Positions 16,513-24,481 of a stretch of 64,000 bases of DNA are shown in pieces. Numbering within the stretch: the first letter of the stretch is position 1; every line of letters begins with the position of its first letter. Source of the stretch: Avibacterium sp. 20-132 (lineage in GTDB: Bacteria; Pseudomonadota; Gammaproteobacteria; Enterobacterales; Pasteurellaceae); assembly GCF_023611925.1 (NCBI RefSeq), contig NZ_CP091456.1, forward strand, positions 620,001-684,000, given 5' to 3'. Below the pieces are notes generated by a model, which saw nothing but the letters and a program-made list of their open reading frames with translations, was not told the origin of the DNA and searched no databases. The position numbers and the translations under genes are program-made.

Positions 16513-18378
16513 ATGCTAAATTGGATTGATATTGAAGAGATGCTTACCTCTGGTAATTTATATACTGAGCGAGAATGGCTGGAATATAAAGAGGCTAAAA
16601 ATGATATTCCCAAAACAATCTGGGAAACCTATTCAGCTTTTGCAAACCAATCTGGTGGTTTTATCATACTCGGTGTATCAGAAAAAGAGGGACTGCATAT
16701 CTCAGGTGTTACAAATGCTGAAAAAATCCAAGACCTTATTTTTACGCAATCTCGTAGTAAAGAAAAAGTAAGCACTGCTTTATTATCTAATGAGAATGTG
16801 CGTTGCTTTACGATTAAAGGTAAACAAGTCATCGTAATTTATGTACCAAAAGCAGAAGAAGCGGATCGCCCAATTCATTTGAATCAAGATCTTCGTCGTT
16901 CTTATATTCGTCTAAAAGCAGGCGATCATAAATTAAATGATGAACAATTACGTTCAATGATTGCAAATTCTACTAGTAAGAATCGTGACGGAAAAATTAT
17001 TCCTCATAGTAACTTAGATTATCTAAACATAAATACCTTAAATAAATATCGTAATTTACTTAAAGCACAAAAAGATTCTGAACCACTACTCTTACGATCT
17101 GATGAGGAGCTATTCGAACGCATTGGTGCAATAGCAATAGATCCTGAAACAGGGCAAAGCGGCGTTACTTTTGCCGGTTTACTGTTGTTTGGTAAAGGGC
17201 ATATTATCAAAAATTACCTTAAACACTTTTTCTTTGAATATTACGAAACCAGTGAGCAAAATAGCCGCTATGATTTACGCATTACGGATTTCGATATAGA
17301 AGAAGGAAATCTACTTGAATTCTATTGGAAGATTGCCCCTCTTTTGACCTCTTTAGGCAAAGATACCCATTTTAAACTTGATAACCTTACTCGAACTGAA
17401 GAAAATGAAATCACTAAATCATTACGCGAAGCCTTGGTCAATGCTATTGCTCATGCAGATTATTTTAATGACAGCCGACATTTAAAGATTGTAAAAACAC
17501 AAAATCAAATTAGTTTTGAAAATGCAGGAACTATGCTAGTTGATATTCAACACGCTATTGTGGGCAATCGTTCAGAATGTAGGAATGGCACAATTCATAA
17601 TATCTTACGTCGTGTGGGTTTATGTGAGCGCCAAGGACAGGGAGTGAAAGATATCTTTCAAAATTGGCAAAATTACTATTTCACCACCCCTAAATTAGAA
17701 AGCCAAATTGATTACACAAGATTAACCTTAACATTTCAAGATGGTGAAATTATAAAATGGGAAGAAACGTTAGCAGATCACTTTGGCGCTCGCTTTACAC
17801 AATTAAAGCAAAAAGTGAAAGACTGTTTGTTATATATTGCTATCAATGGACAGCAAGCAAATCATAAACAAATTGTTGAAGCCATTCCTCAATATACAGG
17901 ACGTGAAATTACCCTTGCTTTATCTCAGCTTAAAAATAAAGGGTTCTTGGTTGTTGAGGGTGTAAAACGTAATGAGTTAATTTATCGACTTGTTAATTTT
18001 AATGAAGTCAAAACTCAATCAAAATCTGATTACACGATGATTTCAACTAAGCAAGAAAATCTTGGATCCTTATTAAACAAGGCTTCAGAAGATATAAAAG
18101 TAGTACAGCCAAGCATAAATCATAAAGAAAGTGATAAAGAAAGTGATAAAGAAAGTGATAAAGAAAGTGATAAAGAAAGTGATAAAGTAAAACAATTACT
18201 CGCTGTACTAGGGAACGAATATCAAAGTGCAAAACAATTGATGGAAATACTTGGTATCTCCCACAGAGTGAATTTTGGCAAACGCTATTTAAACCCTGCA
18301 CTATATCTTGGTTTAATCGAAATGAAATACCCTGATAACCCTAAACATCGTAATCAAAAATACCGAAAAAGAAAGTAA
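16513..18378 (+). CDS. AlbA_2/Schlafen-type DNA-binding ATPase with a C-terminal ESDK repeat
   Basis: A 621-residue protein. The N-terminal domain (about residues 15-130) is an AlbA_2 (Schlafen AlbA) domain with EWLEYKEAKNDIPKTIWET and ANQSGGFIILGV. A GHKL-like ATPase region follows (about 290-390, with LREALVNAIAHADYF). A winged-helix region lies at about 440-500. Then comes a run of five ESDK units (about 539-558) before a final helix-turn-helix-like region. Such proteins are often called ATP-dependent helicases or regulators without proof, and occur in defence islands. It has no evident pigment role and sits 10 bp after the BtrH gene. Confidence 0.8.
   Translation: MLNWIDIEEMLTSGNLYTEREWLEYKEAKNDIPKTIWETYSAFANQSGGFIILGVSEKEGLHISGVTNAEKIQDLIFTQSRSKEKVSTALLSNENVRCFTIKGKQVIVIYVPKAEEADRPIHLNQDLRRSYIRLKAGDHKLNDEQLRSMIANSTSKNRDGKIIPHSNLDYLNINTLNKYRNLLKAQKDSEPLLLRSDEELFERIGAIAIDPETGQSGVTFAGLLLFGKGHIIKNYLKHFFFEYYETSEQNSRYDLRITDFDIEEGNLLEFYWKIAPLLTSLGKDTHFKLDNLTRTEENEITKSLREALVNAIAHADYFNDSRHLKIVKTQNQISFENAGTMLVDIQHAIVGNRSECRNGTIHNILRRVGLCERQGQGVKDIFQNWQNYYFTTPKLESQIDYTRLTLTFQDGEIIKWEETLADHFGARFTQLKQKVKDCLLYIAINGQQANHKQIVEAIPQYTGREITLALSQLKNKGFLVVEGVKRNELIYRLVNFNEVKTQSKSDYTMISTKQENLGSLLNKASEDIKVVQPSINHKESDKESDKESDKESDKESDKVKQLLAVLGNEYQSAKQLMEILGISHRVNFGKRYLNPALYLGLIEMKYPDNPKHRNQKYRKRK
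18126..18185 (+). repeat. Five tandem 12-bp repeats inside the AlbA_2 gene
   Basis: The unit GAAAGTGATAAA occurs five times without interruption. Each unit is four codons (Glu-Ser-Asp-Lys), so gain or loss of units keeps the frame and would change a charged linker length rather than switch the gene off. Confidence 0.95.
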
Positions 18379-18385
18379 GAAAAGT

Positions 18386-19108
18386 ATGATTGATATTGAT
18401 AAACTCAGCCATCAATACGCTGATGGCTCAAATTTCGCTTTAAATAACATAAATCTTCACATTACACACGGCTCAGCAATCGGTTTGCTTGGTCCTAACG
18501 GCGCTGGGAAGACAACACTGATGTCTTTACTTTGTGGGTTGCAAGCGGTGCAGCAAGGGCAGATTTATTTTGAGGGTGTGCCATTTCACAAATTGAGCAA
18601 ACAACAGCGCCATCAACTTTCTTTAGTGCCACAGGATTTTGCATTTTATCCTTTATTAACGGTATGGGAAAATTTAAAATTTTTCGCCGCACTTTATCAT
18701 ATCAATGATAAAAACTGGCTCACTGAATTATTAGAAAAAGTCGGGCTAACTTCTTATAAATCTAAATTAGCAAAACATTTATCAGGCGGATTAAAACGCC
18801 GCTTAAATTTTGCTATTGGTCTAATTAATCGTCCAAAAGTGATTTTTTTAGATGAAATCACCGTAGGTATTGATCCTCAATCCCGCCAATTTATTTTAAA
18901 TTCCGTAGCAGAATTAACTCAGCAAGGCATCACGGTAATTTATACTTCGCATTATCTGCAAGAAATTGAACAATTATGCGATCAATTAGTTTTACTCAAT
19001 GAAGGTAAACTCATTTATCAAGGAGAAATAAAGGGAATGCTTGCTGAAGGGCAAAGTCTTGAGCATTTTTATTTGGATTTTTTACAACAAGCGGGGAACA
19101 AATGCTAA
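18386..19108 (+). CDS. ABC transporter ATP-binding protein of the pigment cluster
   Basis: A 240-residue ABC ATPase of the drug/lipid export type. Walker A is GPNGAGKT at 36-43, the signature is LSGGLKRRL near 133, and Walker B is VIFLDEITVGID near 151, with Ile in place of the usual Pro after the catalytic Glu. It overlaps the permease gene by 7 bp. Together they should form an ABC-2 exporter, probably moving the resorcinol- or acyl-derived product across the inner membrane. Substrate assignment is inference from the cluster. Confidence 0.88.
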   Translation: MIDIDKLSHQYADGSNFALNNINLHITHGSAIGLLGPNGAGKTTLMSLLCGLQAVQQGQIYFEGVPFHKLSKQQRHQLSLVPQDFAFYPLLTVWENLKFFAALYHINDKNWLTELLEKVGLTSYKSKLAKHLSGGLKRRLNFAIGLINRPKVIFLDEITVGIDPQSRQFILNSVAELTQQGITVIYTSHYLQEIEQLCDQLVLLNEGKLIYQGEIKGMLAEGQSLEHFYLDFLQQAGNKC

Positions 19109-20346
19109 TTGCTGCAATGTTCAAAGAATTACGCCTATTAAGCCGCGATCTGCACGGTGTAGCAGTGTTATTTATTATGCCGATTTTATTTATGTTGATT
19201 ATGTCAGCCGCACTCAGCAGTGAAAATGAACTAGGTAATCGTGGCGAAATTTTGCTGCTTGGTACGCCAAATGATCCCCTAAATGATGGATTTTTTACCG
19301 CACTACAACAAGAGGAACTGCTCGTAAAACAAGGAAATATCGCTCAATTAGAGATATATCAACAAGATTTACTACAAGAAAAATTTGCGTTGATTGTAGT
19401 AAATCCCAATCAAGATAAAAATGTGCTAAAAGAAGAACAGCCTTTACAACTTTGGCTTAATCCCTGTGTGGATCGGGCGTGGTTGCTTGGCGTTAAAGGC
19501 ATCCTGCAAAAGCATTACAGCCAGCAACGACTTGAGCGTTATTCCAAAGATAATCACATTGTATTGAAACACAATCAACGCAATCCAGTAAAACGCATTC
19601 AGCAAGAAGTCAATCAAGCATTAGATAAAAAATTCGATGAAATTAATACTTATTTAGCACAAGAGCGCTGGCAGGAAATTTATCTTAATCGCCAAGGGAA
19701 AACGGTCAATCAGCCCAATGCCGTGCAACATAGCGTACCTGCGTGGTTAATTTTTGGGATGTTTTTTATTATGATCCCCCTTTCCAACGTAATGGCGATG
19801 GAGCGACAGACCAACACGCTCACACGTTTACGTTTAGCAAGAGCCTCAAGTCTGAGGCTGATTTTAGCAAAATTAGTGCCGTATTTTTTGATCAATCAAT
19901 GCCAATTTATTGGAATGATCGCCTTAGGCTATTGGGTGCTACCAATGCTTGCTATGCCTGCGTTTAGCTTAAATGGTGAATGGTGGTATTATGCGGTGCT
20001 GTCGGCTGCGGTAAGCCTTTCTGCGCTAGGCTATGGTTTATTAATTAGTGTGATTGCGCGCACAACTGAACAGGCTGTGGTGCTAGGAGGCGGTGGCATT
20101 ATCATTATGGCTGCCATTGGTGGCATTATGGTGCCAACTTATGTAATGCCTGATATGATGCAAGAAATCGCCCAATTTTCACCAATGGGTTGGGCATTAA
20201 CGGCATTTCAGCAACTATTATTAAATCAGGCTACGTTAATGCAAATTCAGCCTGAACTTTGGCTTTTAACGGGTTTTGGTGCTGTGATGCTCTTCATCGC
20301 CGTGCTGATTTACGCCCATCAACTCAAAACACAAGCGAGATTTTAA
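19102..20346 (+). CDS. ABC-2 type permease of the pigment cluster
   Basis: A 414-residue permease with the ABC-2 layout: one N-terminal helix (about residues 20-36), a long extracytoplasmic domain (about 40-210), then five helices (about 217-405), including the VVLGGGGIIIMAAIGGIMVP stretch. This is the YhhJ/YbhR type. It ends on the ATG of the ACP gene (TAATG overlap), so the exporter and the ACP are translated from a continuous message. Confidence 0.85.
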   Translation: MLIAAMFKELRLLSRDLHGVAVLFIMPILFMLIMSAALSSENELGNRGEILLLGTPNDPLNDGFFTALQQEELLVKQGNIAQLEIYQQDLLQEKFALIVVNPNQDKNVLKEEQPLQLWLNPCVDRAWLLGVKGILQKHYSQQRLERYSKDNHIVLKHNQRNPVKRIQQEVNQALDKKFDEINTYLAQERWQEIYLNRQGKTVNQPNAVQHSVPAWLIFGMFFIMIPLSNVMAMERQTNTLTRLRLARASSLRLILAKLVPYFLINQCQFIGMIALGYWVLPMLAMPAFSLNGEWWYYAVLSAAVSLSALGYGLLISVIARTTEQAVVLGGGGIIIMAAIGGIMVPTYVMPDMMQEIAQFSPMGWALTAFQQLLLNQATLMQIQPELWLLTGFGAVMLFIAVLIYAHQLKTQARF

Positions 20347-20630
20347 TGAGCTATATTTTTACTCTCAGCCAACCTGAACTAGAACAACAACTGAAAAACT
20401 TGATCGTGCAAGAAAGCGATAAAATGGACATCGATCCCAGCGCGATCAGCGATGATGAGCCATTATTTGGTGAACAAAGCCGTATCCAGTTAGATTCTCT
20501 AGATGCGCTACAAATTGCGGTGGCACTACAAGCTCACTTTAAAGTGAGGTTAAATGGCGACCGAATGGTGCGTAAACATATGATGAATATTCGTGATTTA
20601 GCCCAATTTATCCGTCACCAGCATTCTTAA
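20346..20630 (+). CDS. Acyl carrier protein, rightward pigment operon
   Basis: A 94-residue ACP. The start chosen is the ATG that overlaps the permease stop; a longer frame upstream is only a shadow of the permease. The phosphopantetheine serine is Ser51 in QLDSLDALQI. It resembles the first ACP of the leftward operon. It lies 2 bp before the ketosynthase gene, a typical ACP-KS-partner triplet, so it probably carries the chain used on the resorcinol arm. Confidence 0.9.
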   Translation: MSYIFTLSQPELEQQLKNLIVQESDKMDIDPSAISDDEPLFGEQSRIQLDSLDALQIAVALQAHFKVRLNGDRMVRKHMMNIRDLAQFIRHQHS

Positions 20631-20632
20631 CA

Positions 20633-21691
20633 ATGCCGAAAGTTTATCTCACCGCAGCGAGCCAACAAAATGCACAAACTGCTAAGCTTAATCCTTGGCA
20701 GCAATCTTCAATGCTTGGGCAAAACCAGCATTTGCCTTATTTTCGTGCTTTTGAGCAACCTTTGCTGAATTTCAATCAACTCTGCACTTATTTAGAACAG
20801 CATATTGACAAGGTATTAACGCAACGCGGTTGGCAAGCCGATACACTGCAAAATACCCCCATTCTTTTAGGCTCAACGGCGTATTTAATGAGTGATTGCG
20901 AATTTCGTTGGCATAATAATCAGCCTTTGCCGCAAGAATACAGCCTAGCGCTTATCGCAGAACGTTTAAAAACACGCTATCAAACGTCTGTTTTCAGCGT
21001 TGCGACCTCTTGCACTTCCTCTGCACAAGCAATCGGCTATGCTTATCAAATGATTGAGCAAGGGCAATGTGAGCGTGCTTTGGTGGTTGGTTTTGAAATG
21101 TTTAACCGCTTAACCTTTGAACATTTCAATGCAATGCACTTATTGGCAGACGATTTGCCCTATCAACCTTTTGAACAACATAACGGTATTATTTTAGGGG
21201 AAGGAATCGCTTGCGTGGCATTGGAAAATCAACCAAATCCAGAGAAAAAACTAGAAATTTCTGCCATCACTACGATTACGGATCACCATAATCTAACCAA
21301 TAGCTCCGCAGAGGCATTGACTCAACTGATTGAAAATTGTTTGCATAAAGCAGGATTACAATCTCATCAACTAGCTGGCATTAAAGTTCACGCTGTGGGC
21401 GGAAACAGCGATGAAATGGAAATCGCGTTTTTGCAACAACAGTTTCCGAGCATTCCTTGCTTATTAGCCAAACCGTACCTGGGACATAGTTTAGGCGCAA
21501 GTGGTGCAATGGAAACTGCGTGGCTTTGGCAACAATTACAGCAAGATAAAACAAATTACTTAACCATCACCCCACAAGGGGCAATAGAAAAGCAAACGCA
21601 ACCGCTTTCTACCGGCTATTATTTGAACTACTTTTTAGGCTTTGGTGGCAGTAATATTGCTTGGATTCTTCACTGGCAAGGAAAAGAGTAA
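20633..21691 (+). CDS. Beta-ketoacyl-ACP synthase, catalytically complete
   Basis: A 352-residue ketosynthase of the FabF/type II PKS kind. The active-site cysteine is Cys127 in ATSCTSSA, with His253 in VHAVGGNSDE, Lys280 and His285 in AKPYLGHSLGASGA. The HAVGGN motif differs from the common HGTGT, as in other aryl-polyene-type synthases. It is shorter than FabF (about 412 residues). Followed 5 bp later by a degenerate ketosynthase-like gene, it looks like the active half of a KS/chain-length-factor pair. Confidence 0.88.
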   Translation: MPKVYLTAASQQNAQTAKLNPWQQSSMLGQNQHLPYFRAFEQPLLNFNQLCTYLEQHIDKVLTQRGWQADTLQNTPILLGSTAYLMSDCEFRWHNNQPLPQEYSLALIAERLKTRYQTSVFSVATSCTSSAQAIGYAYQMIEQGQCERALVVGFEMFNRLTFEHFNAMHLLADDLPYQPFEQHNGIILGEGIACVALENQPNPEKKLEISAITTITDHHNLTNSSAEALTQLIENCLHKAGLQSHQLAGIKVHAVGGNSDEMEIAFLQQQFPSIPCLLAKPYLGHSLGASGAMETAWLWQQLQQDKTNYLTITPQGAIEKQTQPLSTGYYLNYFLGFGGSNIAWILHWQGKE

Positions 21692-21696
21692 GTAAA

Positions 21697-22326
21697 ATGA
21701 AATCAAATCGTTATTTAAAACAACAAAGCCAGTTTATTACACAAGGGCAAAGTGAGGCAGAACTCCGCCAGCAGCTCAAAGCCTTTGGTGTAGATGCACG
21801 TCGTTTAAGCAAATTTACCCAACTTTGTTTACTCGGGGCATTACCACTGAAGCCTTATATCACGCCAAATACCGCAATTTATTTGGCTTCGCCTTTTAAT
21901 TCACCAAGCAAATTTAACAAATTATTCCACCAGCTTATGGAACAAGACTTGCCTAGCCCACTGGATTTTATGGCAAATCTCAATAACGCGACGGTTTTTC
22001 AGCTTTCACAACATTTTCAAACAACGGGCAATAGCCTTTTCTTAATTACCTCGCAAGAGGATGTGGATCATCCATTACAGCTTGCACAATTAGCATTAAG
22101 AAGCGATTCCGTCGATCAGGTGTTAGTCGGTTGGGCGATTGAATCACCAACAATGGAATGGGAAGGAAGCTGTTGGTGGTTACTCAGTAATATCGCAGGG
22201 GAAAATGCCTTATCATCAAGTGCGGTGCAAAATTCGCCAAATTTTTCTACTTCACACCATTCTCTACCAGAAAATCATTATTTGCATTTTGCATTGAATG
22301 GGCAGAATTTCGATCTAGATACATAA
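21697..22326 (+). CDS. Degenerate ketosynthase-like protein, possible chain-length-factor partner
   Basis: A 209-residue protein from the ATG at 21697; an upstream TTG-start reading overlaps the ketosynthase and is less likely. The sequence follows a ketosynthase N-terminal half: RRLSKFTQLCLLGA near residues 30-43, TAIYLASPFNSPSKFN near 54-69, then a TTGNSLF segment near residue 109 where the active cysteine would be expected, and QVLVGWAIES near 140. No cysteine is present there. By analogy with KS/CLF pairs it would form a heterodimer with the preceding synthase. Family assignment is mine, from pattern only. It carries a USS near its 3' end. Confidence 0.6.
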   Translation: MKSNRYLKQQSQFITQGQSEAELRQQLKAFGVDARRLSKFTQLCLLGALPLKPYITPNTAIYLASPFNSPSKFNKLFHQLMEQDLPSPLDFMANLNNATVFQLSQHFQTTGNSLFLITSQEDVDHPLQLAQLALRSDSVDQVLVGWAIESPTMEWEGSCWWLLSNIAGENALSSSAVQNSPNFSTSHHSLPENHYLHFALNGQNFDLDT

Positions 22327-22340
22327 AAGCACAATATCAA

Positions 22341-22381
22341 AAAGTGCGGAGGAAAATTCACAAAAATCCTACCGCACTTTT
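22341..22381. terminator. Inverted USS terminator at the end of the pigment operon
   Basis: AAAAGTGCGG and CCGCACTTTT face each other, extended by AGGA/TCCT, 15 bp after the last gene of the rightward operon. A T-rich stretch follows on the plus strand. It lies between convergent genes and could serve both. Confidence 0.75.
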
Positions 22382-22432
22382 ATTTTGCTCTCTCAAGTCT
22401 CAACATCAGCAAGTGGTGATCTCGTATTAACA

Positions 22433-23827
22433 TTATTTTTTTCTTATCTGCAAATTCTCGCCATCTTGTTTTCTTAAGCCAGAAAGAATGAGTACGAGAA
22501 TGAAACCAAATAAACTGGACGTTAAGAAAGTGAAGCTAAAGGCTTGTTGCAACTGTTCGGCACTTTCACCCAGTACATTGCGATACACATTTAACATTAC
22601 CGAAGAAACGGCAATGCCAATGCCAATCCCGACTTGCTGAATCACACTAAGCATTGTTGAACCTGCACTGGCATTACTGTCCGATAAGTCGCCAATGGTT
22701 AAGGTATTAATCGCAGTAAAACTGACCGACATACATCCGCCGTATGCCAATAAAATCAACACCATTTGCCAAATTGGGGTATGCCGTTGTAATAAGCTCA
22801 TTACGGCAATCACCAAAGTCATCACAATGGCGGTGCTGATTAGGGTTTTCTTATAACCAAAACGAGAAAGAATACCACGAATAAGCGGTTTAAACGCCAT
22901 TGAGCTAACCGCAATAGGCACCATTAACCAGCCTGCGGCTTCCGCACTATAATGGAATACCACTTGTAGCATAAGAGGTAATAAAAACGGCACGCCCGAA
23001 CCACAAAGGCGGATAAATAAATTCGCAATAAAACCTAAACGGAAGGTGCGAATGTGGAATAAGGAAAGCGGCATTAATGGGTTGTGAACCCGTTTGGCAT
23101 AAAGATAATAACTGGCGAGAAATAATATCCCCACAATCAATACCAAAAAAGCAATCCAAGTTGCGGTGAAATGCTCTGCCACTAAATCTAGCCCTAAGGT
23201 CAAGCCTACAAGTCCACCGGCAAACAGCATAAATCCCGCTTTATCTAAACGCCCCACTTGCCCTTTCATATTTGGCATATAACTGCCTGCAAGGAAAATC
23301 CCAGCTAGCCCGATAGGAATATTAATTAAGAAAATCCAATGCCACGTCATATAGGTAACGATTAAACCACCTAACACGGGACCAAGAATTGGTCCAATTA
23401 GCCCTGCCATCGCCATAATATTCCACGCATTTAATAGCTGATTTTTCGGTACAGAACGGATGATCGCCAAGCGAGCAACAGGCATCATTAACGCGCCACC
23501 CGCCCCTTGTAAAATACGGGCAAAAATCAATTGTGGCAGAGAGTGCGATAAGGCACACACCACCGATCCCAATACAAAAATACCAATGGCAGAACGAAAA
23601 ACCTTCCGCGTACCAAATTTATCCGCCGCCCAACCACTTAATGGAATAAACAAGGCGACAGTTAAGGCATAACTAATGATTGCCAACTGCATATTCAGTG
23701 GCGATTCATTTAGACTGCGAGAAATCGTCGGTAACGCTGTATTCAAAATCGTCGCATCAAGGGTTTGCATAAAAAAGGCGACAGCGGCAATCCACGCCAA
23801 GCCCGTATAATTTTTCGTTTCTGTCAT
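22433..23827 (-). CDS. mdtD: MFS multidrug efflux transporter, MdtD-like (DHA2 family)
   Basis: About 464 residues from the ATG at 23827; a GTG 21 bp upstream, inside a USS, is also in frame but less likely. The protein has about 13-14 membrane helices. The opening GLAWIAAVAFFMQTLDATILNTALPTI is typical of DHA2 drug:proton antiporters and follows E. coli MdtD closely. Motif A is GWAADKFGTRKVF and motif C-like GPILGPVLGG is present. Whether it exports pigment intermediates is unknown; it is convergent with the pigment operon and followed by mobB upstream. Confidence 0.85.
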   Translation of the reverse strand: MTETKNYTGLAWIAAVAFFMQTLDATILNTALPTISRSLNESPLNMQLAIISYALTVALFIPLSGWAADKFGTRKVFRSAIGIFVLGSVVCALSHSLPQLIFARILQGAGGALMMPVARLAIIRSVPKNQLLNAWNIMAMAGLIGPILGPVLGGLIVTYMTWHWIFLINIPIGLAGIFLAGSYMPNMKGQVGRLDKAGFMLFAGGLVGLTLGLDLVAEHFTATWIAFLVLIVGILFLASYYLYAKRVHNPLMPLSLFHIRTFRLGFIANLFIRLCGSGVPFLLPLMLQVVFHYSAEAAGWLMVPIAVSSMAFKPLIRGILSRFGYKKTLISTAIVMTLVIAVMSLLQRHTPIWQMVLILLAYGGCMSVSFTAINTLTIGDLSDSNASAGSTMLSVIQQVGIGIGIAVSSVMLNVYRNVLGESAEQLQQAFSFTFLTSSLFGFILVLILSGLRKQDGENLQIRKK

Positions 23828-23854
23828 AAAAATTCTGCGATTTTGCACCGCACT

Positions 23855-24355
23855 TTATTTTATTTGTTGTTGATACCAATGAAAAATAAATGCAGCAATG
23901 TGATCAATCTGATTAATATCCAAACGTGGCACAGCACAGCTTAAAGGGTAATCCGTTGCAAGCGCAATGACTTTCTCATCAATCTCTGGCAAGGCTTGCT
24001 CCATGGCTTGACGATGCAATAAAATCTTTGCAATCGGTTCGTGCTTAAAGCCTTCCACCAAAATGAGATCCGTCAATTGCGGATCAAATTGCCCTGCCAA
24101 ATAAGCTAAATTCACTGGCTGTGGTGTTTCCGTCATCAACGCCCACCGCCTATCACAAGCCATTATCACTTGGCTTGCGCCCGCCTCTTTCATTCGCCAG
24201 CTATCCTTGCCTTCCTTGTCCACTTGTGCATTATGATGACTGTGCTTAATCACTGCCACGCGCAGCCCAAGCTCGGCAAGCCGAGGCAAAAGTTTTTCTA
24301 ATAAAGTGGTTTTTCCACTACCGCTGTATCCGGTTATGCCAAGCATTGAACGCAT
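23855..24355 (-). CDS. mobB: Molybdopterin-guanine dinucleotide biosynthesis adaptor MobB
   Basis: A 166-residue P-loop GTPase-like protein. Walker A is GYSGSGKT at 9-16, followed by KHSHHNAQVDKEGKDS near 37-52, conserved in MobB. MobB assists MobA in attaching GMP to molybdopterin. Here it is not next to mobA, which is 10 kb away at 34164-34769; in E. coli the two are adjacent. It is 27 bp upstream of the mdtD-like start and may be cotranscribed with it. Confidence 0.92.
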   Translation of the reverse strand: MRSMLGITGYSGSGKTTLLEKLLPRLAELGLRVAVIKHSHHNAQVDKEGKDSWRMKEAGASQVIMACDRRWALMTETPQPVNLAYLAGQFDPQLTDLILVEGFKHEPIAKILLHRQAMEQALPEIDEKVIALATDYPLSCAVPRLDINQIDHIAAFIFHWYQQQIK

Positions 24356-24408
24356 TTTGTCCTCTATTCGAGAGTTAATTCAACAATTAAATTTAATAAT
24401 GAACTTTT

Positions 24409-24424
24409 TGTGAAGAATATCACA
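24409..24424 (+). promoter_or_regulatory. Predicted CRP-cAMP site upstream of glpT
   Basis: TGTGA-AGAATA-TCACA matches both half-sites of the CRP consensus exactly, with the canonical 6-bp spacer. A -10-like TTAATAAT lies about 30 bp downstream (around 24444-24451), which would place the site near -41, a class II activator position. cAMP control of glpT is established in enterics. Confidence 0.75.
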
Positions 24425-24481
24425 GATTAATTTATTCAAATACTTAATAATACGCTCAATTTCACAAAATTGGAGGATCTT

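Noticed and set aside
18126-18185. Tandem repeats considered as a CRISPR or phase-variable tract
   Set aside because: There are no spacers, and the 12-bp unit is a multiple of three inside an open gene, so it neither forms an array nor switches the frame.
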